A DNA stretch of 10,764 nt from Anaerolinea thermophila (lineage in GTDB: Bacteria; Chloroflexota; Anaerolineae; Anaerolineales; Villigracilaceae): assembly GCA_022729775.1 (NCBI GenBank), contig DZBA01000092.1:1-10764 (forward strand). Direction: 5' to 3'. The position numbers and the translations under genes are program-made. Shown piece by piece: positions 6,317 to 10,764 of the stretch; the first letter of the stretch is position 1; each line of letters starts with the position of its first letter. The notes beneath the pieces are model-generated. The model had not been told where the DNA came from and did no database searches. It worked only from the letters and a program-made list of their open reading frames with translations.

Positions 6317-7804
6317 ATGTTTTCCAAAATCCTCATTGCGAATCGCGGCGAGATTGCCATTCGAATCATCCGCGCATGCCGCGAGCTGGGAATCAAAACC
6401 GTCGCGGTGTATTCGAGCGCGGATCAAAACGCGCTGCACGTTCAACTGGCGGATGAATCTGTTTTGCTGGGAGACGCCGCGCCGCGCGAGTCGTATCTCA
6501 ACGCGGAGAAAATCATCGCTGCTGCAAAACAGACCGGCGCGCAGGCGATTCATCCGGGCTATGGCTTCCTCTCGGAAAATGCGGATTTTGCGCGCGCAGT
6601 CGAATCAGCCGCGCTGGTTTTCATTGGACCTTCCGCGGCATCCATTCGCGCAATGGGCGATAAAGCCGAATCGAAAATTATGATGAAGGCGGCGGGCGTG
6701 CCGACGGTGCCAGGCTTTGAGGGGCTGCAAAGCGAGGACGAATTCCGCAAAGCCGCGAATGAAATCGGTTACCCGGTGTTGGTCAAGGCGGCGGCGGGCG
6801 GCGGCGGAAAAGGGATGCGCGTTGTCAATGAGGAAAGCGAATTGAGCGATGCGCTCGAAGCCGCGCGGCGCGAAGGGCTGAACTCCTTTGGCAGCGATGT
6901 GCTTTTGATCGAAAAATATCTCGACAAGGCGCATCACATCGAGTTTCAAGTGTTTGGCGACAAGTATGGAAATTTGATTCATCTTTTCGAGCGCGAATGT
7001 TCGGTGCAGCGCCGCCATCAAAAAATCATCGAAGAAACGCCTTCCGTTTTGTTGACCCCGCAACTGCGCGAAGAGATGGGCAAAGCCGCAGTCGCCGCCG
7101 CGAAAGCGGTCAACTATTACAACGCCGGCACGATTGAGTTTATCTTCGACCCGAAAATTTCCGCCTTTTATTTTTTGGAGATGAACACGCGCCTGCAAGT
7201 GGAGCATCCCATCACGGAACTGGTCGCGGGCATTGACCTTGTGCAGTGGCAGATTCGCGTGGCGGCGGGCGAGCGTTTCCCCTTCGCGCAAGATGATTTC
7301 ACCCAGCGCGGACATGCCATCGAATGCCGCTTGTACGCCGAAGACCCGTCAACGGGATTTTTGCCCAGCACGGGCGTTTTGCTGCAATATCTCGAAGCGG
7401 CGGGACCCAACATCCGCGTGGATTCGGGGTTTTCGACGGGCAGCGAGGTGACGCATTTCTACGACCCATTGCTGGCGAAGTTGATTGTCCACGCGGAAGA
7501 TCGCGCGTCTGCCATCCGCAAGATGCGGACGGCGTTGAGCGATTTTGTCGCGCATGGCGTTGTGACCAATATTGACTTTTTGCAGGAAGTGTTGAAGCAT
7601 GAAAGTTTTGCAAAAGGCGAAGTCAGCACGCGCTGGGTCGAAGAGAATTTTGGCGCGTGGGGCGCGGCAGGCGTTTCGACAGACGCGATGATTGCAGCCT
7701 CCCTTGCGGATGTGGTCTTTGCAGGCGCGACTTTGCAAAGCGCGGTTTCAAATGAAACCGACCCGTTCAACCCGTGGAATCAGACTCATAATTTCAGGCT
7801 GTGA
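6317..7804 (+). CDS. accC: Biotin carboxylase subunit of an acyl-CoA carboxylase
   Basis: This is a 495-residue biotin carboxylase. It opens with ILIANRGEIAIRI and HPGYGFLSENADF (79-91), then K116 and K157, the ATP-grasp glycine loop AAAGGGGKGM (158-167), ERECSVQRRHQKIIEE (225-240), EMNTRLQVEHP (288-298) and ECRLYAEDP with R338. E288, R292 and R338 sit at the same numbers as the E. coli AccC catalytic residues. It uses ATP and bicarbonate to carboxylate biotin on the carrier protein encoded next. E. coli AccC is about 450 residues; the extra C-terminal segment ending FNPWNQTHNFRL resembles the linker leading to the BT domain in methylcrotonyl- and propionyl-CoA carboxylase alpha chains. Context favours an acyl-CoA catabolic role over fatty acid synthesis. 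GAGGAGG at 6307-6313 precedes the ATG closely. Confidence 0.93.
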   Translation: MFSKILIANRGEIAIRIIRACRELGIKTVAVYSSADQNALHVQLADESVLLGDAAPRESYLNAEKIIAAAKQTGAQAIHPGYGFLSENADFARAVESAALVFIGPSAASIRAMGDKAESKIMMKAAGVPTVPGFEGLQSEDEFRKAANEIGYPVLVKAAAGGGGKGMRVVNEESELSDALEAARREGLNSFGSDVLLIEKYLDKAHHIEFQVFGDKYGNLIHLFERECSVQRRHQKIIEETPSVLLTPQLREEMGKAAVAAAKAVNYYNAGTIEFIFDPKISAFYFLEMNTRLQVEHPITELVAGIDLVQWQIRVAAGERFPFAQDDFTQRGHAIECRLYAEDPSTGFLPSTGVLLQYLEAAGPNIRVDSGFSTGSEVTHFYDPLLAKLIVHAEDRASAIRKMRTALSDFVAHGVVTNIDFLQEVLKHESFAKGEVSTRWVEENFGAWGAAGVSTDAMIAASLADVVFAGATLQSAVSNETDPFNPWNQTHNFRL

Positions 7805-7811
7805 GTGAAAA

Positions 7812-8288
7812 ATGAAAACTACATTCGACACGCATTCATTGGAAGTCAATCCGTCGGGCGCGGGCTATATTGCAGTGGTGGATGGGAAAAATGTCCGCGT
7901 TCAAGTTTTGCGCGCGGATGCAAAGACCGGCATGATGGAACTTTCCATTGACGGTCGGCGCGTGGTCGCGCATGTCTCAGCGGACAAGGCAAAGCGTTGG
8001 GTGACGATGAACGGTCAAACCGTGATGTTGACCAAAACTTCCGGCGCAAAGCGCGGCGTGCGTCACGACCATGCCGGCGGATTGATTGCGCCGATGCCGG
8101 GACAAGTCCGCAGCGTTGCGGTCAAGGTCGGCGACCTGGTGAAGAAGGGTCAAACCCTGTTGACGATGGAAGCGATGAAGATGGAAATTCGCATTCAAGC
8201 GTTGAAGGATGGCGCGGTGACTGCGCTGCACGTCCAGCAGGGACAGACCGTCGAGCGCGAGCAAATCCTGATTGAAGTGGAGGAGTAA
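7812..8288 (+). CDS. Biotin carboxyl carrier protein with BT-like N-terminal region
   Basis: This 158-residue protein ends in a biotinyl domain: LIAPMPGQVRSVAVKVGDLVKKGQ from residue 91, then EAMKME (120-125), in which K123 is the biotin attachment lysine. Residues 1 to about 75 are beta-rich (VDGKNVRVQVL, ELSIDGRRVVAHV) and resemble the BT/linker segment that joins the carboxylase and carrier domains in fused MCC/PCC alpha chains. The carrier swings carboxybiotin from the biotin carboxylase to a carboxyltransferase not present in this window. It starts 7 nt after the biotin carboxylase stop. All three frames are closed around the junction (TGA at 7802-7804, 7806-7808 and 7813-7815), so the two genes are truly separate. 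The Shine-Dalgarno sequence is weak (TGAG at 7802-7805), and reinitiation after the upstream stop is plausible. Confidence 0.92.
   Translation: MKTTFDTHSLEVNPSGAGYIAVVDGKNVRVQVLRADAKTGMMELSIDGRRVVAHVSADKAKRWVTMNGQTVMLTKTSGAKRGVRHDHAGGLIAPMPGQVRSVAVKVGDLVKKGQTLLTMEAMKMEIRIQALKDGAVTALHVQQGQTVEREQILIEVEE
8279..8285 (+). promoter_or_regulatory. Ribosome binding site of the MaoC gene inside the carrier gene end
   Basis: GGAGGAG lies in the last codons of the biotin carrier gene, 6 nt before the ATG at 8292. The strong match to the anti-SD sequence fixes the start, and its location before the upstream stop suggests translational coupling of the two genes. Confidence 0.75.
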
Positions 8289-8291
8289 CGC

Positions 8292-8771
8292 ATGGCTGGA
8301 AAATATTTCGATGAACTCGAAGTCGGCATGAAATTTCAACACCCTGCGGGGCGCACCATTACCGAGATGGATAATGTGTTGTTCTCTTCCTTGACCATGA
8401 ACACGCAGCCGCTTCACATCAATGAGGATTTTGCGTCGAACACGGAATTTGGGCGGCGCATTGTCAATGGGATTTTTACGCTGGGCTTGGTGGTGGGGCT
8501 GACCGTTGGCGAATTGACCGAGGGAACGATTGTCGCCAATTTGAGTTATGACCACATTGTCCATCCCAACCCAACGTTCCACAACGACACCATTTATGCC
8601 GAAACCGAAGTGTTGGAAAAACGCGAATCCAAATCGCGTCCCAATACGGGCATTGTCCGCTTGCGGCACAAGGGAAAAAAATCTGATGGCACGGTGGTCA
8701 TCGAATTCGAGCGAACGGCGATGTTCTTCAAGAAAGGTCAGCGCCTCGACTTTTTACCGCGCTTCGACTAA
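8292..8771 (+). CDS. MaoC-family acyl-CoA hydratase
   Basis: The protein has 159 residues, a single hot-dog fold of the MaoC/R-hydratase type. The hydratase motif reads NTQPLHINEDFA (37-48) followed by FGRRIVNGIFTLGL (53-66). H42 aligns with the catalytic histidine of PhaJ-type hydratases, while the aspartate five residues before it is N37 here. FERTAMFFKKG near the end is typical of the mesaconyl-CoA hydratase-like branch. It should add water to a 2-enoyl-CoA in the cytoplasm. Placed after a biotin-dependent carboxylase and before a CitE-like lyase, methylglutaconyl-CoA (leucine pathway) or mesaconyl-CoA are the leading substrates. It starts 3 nt after the carrier gene. Its stop codon shares its last base with the left edge of an inverted-repeat element. 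Confidence 0.88.
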   Translation: MAGKYFDELEVGMKFQHPAGRTITEMDNVLFSSLTMNTQPLHINEDFASNTEFGRRIVNGIFTLGLVVGLTVGELTEGTIVANLSYDHIVHPNPTFHNDTIYAETEVLEKRESKSRPNTGIVRLRHKGKKSDGTVVIEFERTAMFFKKGQRLDFLPRFD

Positions 8772-8930
8772 GAGAGCGTTTCTTAAGTCTTTTTTTTGTA
8801 CACGGATTTGACGGACACTTGCGCCTGCGCGCAGTGCAGGTGTTACACGGGCAAACACGGATTTTTAAAAGGGTTTTTCCGTGAGAATCCGTGAAATCAG
8901 CGTAATCCGTGTACTTAAGAAACAGTCTCT
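8771..8930. repeat. 160-nt element with terminal inverted repeats and nested hairpins
   Basis: The ends are AGAGAGCGTTTCTTAAGT (8771-8788) and ACTTAAGAAACAGTCTCT (8913-8930), inverted copies matching at 16 of 18 positions. Inside each end the pairing continues with TACACGGATT (8799-8808) against AATCCGTGTA (8904-8913), after a T-rich insert at 8789-8798. Three 9-nt units, AATCCGTGA, AATCAGCGT and AATCCGTGT, run in tandem at 8886-8912. ACACGG boxes recur at 8800, 8845 and 8855. A central GC-rich hairpin carries the palindrome CTGCGCGCAG. No transposase or reading frame is present. It fills most of the 204-nt gap between the MaoC and CitE-like genes; 8931-8975 holds only the citE leader with GGAG at 8967-8970. 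It may be a MITE-like or REP-like repeat, and it could also act as a terminator. Confidence 0.8.
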
Positions 8931-8975
8931 AACCGTCACCTTCAAACCTTAAACCTGTAACCCTCCGGAGAAACT

Positions 8976-9845
8976 ATGCGTTCAAGAAGAGCCTTGTTGT
9001 ACATGCCCGGCGATAACTGGAAAATGATTACCAAGTCTATTACGTTGGGCGTTGATTCGATTTGCATGGATATGGAAGACGGCGCGGCAGTCAACAAGAA
9101 AGCCGAAGCGCGCGCCACGATCGCAAAGGCTTTGCGAGAACTTGATTTTGGGACGAGCGAAAAACTCGCGCGAATTAATTCCGTCGGCAGCGGGTGGGAA
9201 CGGGAAGATATTGACGCGGTACTGCCTTATCGCCCCGATGGCATTGTCATCCCCAAAGTCGAATCTTATGAGCATGTCGAATGGGCAGGCAAGATTATCG
9301 AATCCGCTGAACTGAAATATGGCTGGCAGGTCAACTCGATTCGAATCTTGATTGGCATTGAAACCGCGCGGGGAATTTTGAACCTTAAAGAAATCATATC
9401 GCATCCGCGCCTCGATGCTGTCATTTTTGGCGGGGAGGATTTTGCCGCTTCCATCGGCGCGACGCGGACAAAAGACGCGATGGAATTGCTTTACGCGCGG
9501 CAGGCGGTCATTATCGCGTGCGCCGCGCATGACATCCAGCCGCTGGATATTGTCACGATTGATTACAAGGACATCGAGGCGTTGCGCGCGGAATCTGAGT
9601 TTGGCGCGCGGCTGGGGTTTCTCGGCAAGCAAATCATTCACCCCGCGCAGGTCGAGCCGGTGCAGACCGCCTTCACGCCCGGCGCGGACGCCATCGCGTA
9701 CGCGCGGCGCATCGTCGAAACTTTCGAGGCGAGTCAAAAAGAAGGCAGGGGCGCATACTCGCTCGATGGAAAAATGATTGACATGCCGCTGTTGCGAAAC
9801 GCGCAGAAAGTGCTGGCGCGGGCAAAGGCAGCGGGAAAAATTTAA
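8976..9845 (+). CDS. CitE-like acyl-CoA lyase (HpcH/HpaI family)
   Basis: This 289-residue TIM-barrel protein has the CitE/malyl-CoA lyase signature set: RRALLYMPGDN (4-14), DMEDGAA (32-38), ARINS with R66, PKVES (93-97), GIETARG with metal ligand E129, FGGEDFAASIG with metal ligand D155, and GFLGKQIIHPAQV (214-226). Family members cleave or form beta-hydroxyacyl-CoA thioesters with Mg2+, for example citramalyl-CoA, malyl-CoA or (R)-HMG-CoA. True citrate lyase is unlikely, because citrate lyase alpha and gamma genes are absent nearby. Next to a biotin-dependent carboxylase and a MaoC hydratase it resembles M. tuberculosis Rv2498c, reported to act on (R)-HMG-CoA and (S)-citramalyl-CoA. The ATG has GGAG at 8967-8970 with 5-nt spacing. 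The gene is separated from maoC by the inverted-repeat element. Confidence 0.88.
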   Translation: MRSRRALLYMPGDNWKMITKSITLGVDSICMDMEDGAAVNKKAEARATIAKALRELDFGTSEKLARINSVGSGWEREDIDAVLPYRPDGIVIPKVESYEHVEWAGKIIESAELKYGWQVNSIRILIGIETARGILNLKEIISHPRLDAVIFGGEDFAASIGATRTKDAMELLYARQAVIIACAAHDIQPLDIVTIDYKDIEALRAESEFGARLGFLGKQIIHPAQVEPVQTAFTPGADAIAYARRIVETFEASQKEGRGAYSLDGKMIDMPLLRNAQKVLARAKAAGKI

Positions 9846-9849
9846 GTAC

Positions 9850-9854
9850 AGGAG
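9850..9854 (+). promoter_or_regulatory. Ribosome binding site supporting a TTG start
   Basis: AGGAG is placed 6 nt before TTG at 9861. No in-frame ATG lies near, and the encoded sequence from TTG begins directly with the first transmembrane helix, so this site decides the start of the transporter gene. Confidence 0.7.
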
Positions 9855-9860
9855 TTTATT

Positions 9861-10745
9861 TTGCTTTCTATTCTTTTTGGGCTTGCAGCCGCGCTCGGAT
9901 GGGGCGCGGCTGATTTTACGGGCGGGCTTGCCTCGCGCAAAATACAGGCGCATCGCGCCGTGCTGTACGGCGAACTGGTTGGCATCGTTGCGCTGGTTGG
10001 CGTTGTAATCATCACCGGCGAATCTGTGCCGGGACTCAGGTCCGCGCTGCTGGCGGTGTTGGCGGGCATGGTCGGCACGATTGGGCTGCTCTTCCTCTAT
10101 CATTCGATGACGCTTGGTTTGATGAGCATTGCCACGCCTGTCTCCGCGCTGTTGGCGGCTGTCTTCCCCGTCGTCATCGGAGCGTTTACAGAAGGCTTCC
10201 CCGGCTGGCTCACGGTCTTCGGTTTTGGATTTGCGCTTTTCGCGGTGTGGATGATTTCGCAGGGCGAAGGCGGCGTGACGGACATCCTCGCGCACATTGC
10301 GGATTTGAAACTGCCCCTGCTTGCGGGTGTTGGCTTCGGCTTGTATTTTGTCATCATGCATCAGGCGACAAAGTCCGGCGAAACATTTTTTCCGATGATG
10401 CTCTCCCGTTCCGGCGGCTCGTTGTTGATTGCGGGGTATATGACTTTTACGCGCATGTCATGGAAGGTGGAGGATAAATCCGCGTGGTGGATTATTCTTT
10501 TGAATGGCGTGCTGGATGTTTGCGGAAACGCCTTCTTCATTCTCGCGGGACAAACCGGACGGTTGGATGTGGCGGCGGTGCTGAGTTCCCTCTTCCCCGG
10601 CGGAACCGTCTTGCTTGCGTGGATTTTCCTGCGCGAGCGTCTCTCTCGCGGTCAGTGGGTTGGCGTGCTTTCCGCGCTCGTCGCCATTGTGCTGATGACC
10701 GTCAACGCGCAAATGATTTGCGACTGGCTCGGTATTTGTTTTTAG
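9861..10745 (+). CDS. DMT-superfamily (EamA) transporter
   Basis: The product is a 294-residue, very hydrophobic protein with about ten predicted transmembrane segments in two EamA repeats. The first repeat opens with LFGLAAALGWGAADF and closes with SIATPVSALLAAVFPVVIGAF. The second opens with LLAGVGFGLYFVIM and closes with LDVAAVLSSLFPGGTVLLAWIFLRERLSRGQWVGV, containing the typical proline/glycine helix break and the E-R-L-S-x-x-Q-W-x-G turn. EamA proteins move amino acids, nucleobases or other small metabolites across the inner membrane; the substrate is unknown. It starts with TTG 15 nt after the lyase gene, so the two are probably cotranscribed. This makes export or uptake of a related metabolite possible but unproven. 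Only 19 AT-rich bases follow the stop. Confidence 0.88.
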   Translation: MLSILFGLAAALGWGAADFTGGLASRKIQAHRAVLYGELVGIVALVGVVIITGESVPGLRSALLAVLAGMVGTIGLLFLYHSMTLGLMSIATPVSALLAAVFPVVIGAFTEGFPGWLTVFGFGFALFAVWMISQGEGGVTDILAHIADLKLPLLAGVGFGLYFVIMHQATKSGETFFPMMLSRSGGSLLIAGYMTFTRMSWKVEDKSAWWIILLNGVLDVCGNAFFILAGQTGRLDVAAVLSSLFPGGTVLLAWIFLRERLSRGQWVGVLSALVAIVLMTVNAQMICDWLGICF

Positions 10746-10764
10746 GAATACGAATTAAATAACT

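Noticed and set aside
7795..7820. A frameshift or sequencing error splitting a single carboxylase alpha gene
   Set aside because: Stops close all three frames at the junction and the carrier has its own ATG, so a single indel cannot restore a fusion.
8976..9845. Citrate lyase beta subunit as the literal function
   Set aside because: No citrate lyase alpha, gamma or accessory genes are nearby, and the carboxylase/MaoC context favours another beta-hydroxyacyl-CoA substrate.
8982..10361. A 459-codon open frame on the minus strand across the lyase and transporter genes
   Set aside because: It runs antisense to two well-supported genes, has an Arg/Asn/Gln-rich composition with no motif, and bridges two unrelated + strand proteins. 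GC-rich codon bias opens such frames.

Overview
The window is a 10.8 kb stretch of bacterial chromosome with every recognisable gene on the + strand. It holds nine complete protein genes (one of them a two-domain fusion), the last 20 codons of a further gene, and intergenic DNA carrying inverted repeats. Moderate-to-high GC, a T/P-rich linker on an exported peptidase, TTG and SD-poor starts next to good SD-led starts, and the flavour of the proteins suggest Chloroflexota, probably class Anaerolineae. That placement is an inference from gene style; no marker gene is present.

Layout. (1) Positions 1-787: the end of livG and all of livF, the two ATPase genes of a branched-chain amino acid/amide (LIV/HAAT) importer, closed by a hairpin terminator at 814-851. 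(2) 878-2032: a FAD-dependent amine/amino-acid oxidoreductase of the DAO family (sarcosine oxidase beta-like). (3) 2041-2142: an inverted array of 9-nt units. (4) 2156-4260: a cinA gene whose C-terminal amidase domain looks shortened and inactive, overlapping a membrane-anchored M14 zinc peptidase at TAATG. (5) 4317-6293: a COG0402 amidohydrolase fused to a C-terminal CYTH (triphosphate tunnel) domain, the most unusual protein here. (6) 6317-8771: a tight run of biotin carboxylase, biotin carrier protein and MaoC-type hydratase. (7) 8771-8930: a 160-nt element bounded by inverted repeats. (8) 8976-10745: a CitE-like acyl-CoA lyase and a 10-TM DMT/EamA transporter.

How the genes may work together. 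The order biotin carboxylase, MaoC, CitE-like lyase resembles the accA1-fadE19-maoC-citE leucine catabolic cluster of Mycobacterium tuberculosis, where carboxylation of methylcrotonyl-CoA, hydration and lyase cleavage yield acetyl-CoA and acetoacetate. With the LIV importer at the left edge, a role in branched-chain amino acid or short branched acyl-CoA catabolism is the best reading. The carboxyltransferase subunit and acyl-CoA dehydrogenase are not in the window, so substrate assignments stay provisional. No CRISPR array, tRNA, rRNA, transposase or phage gene was seen.
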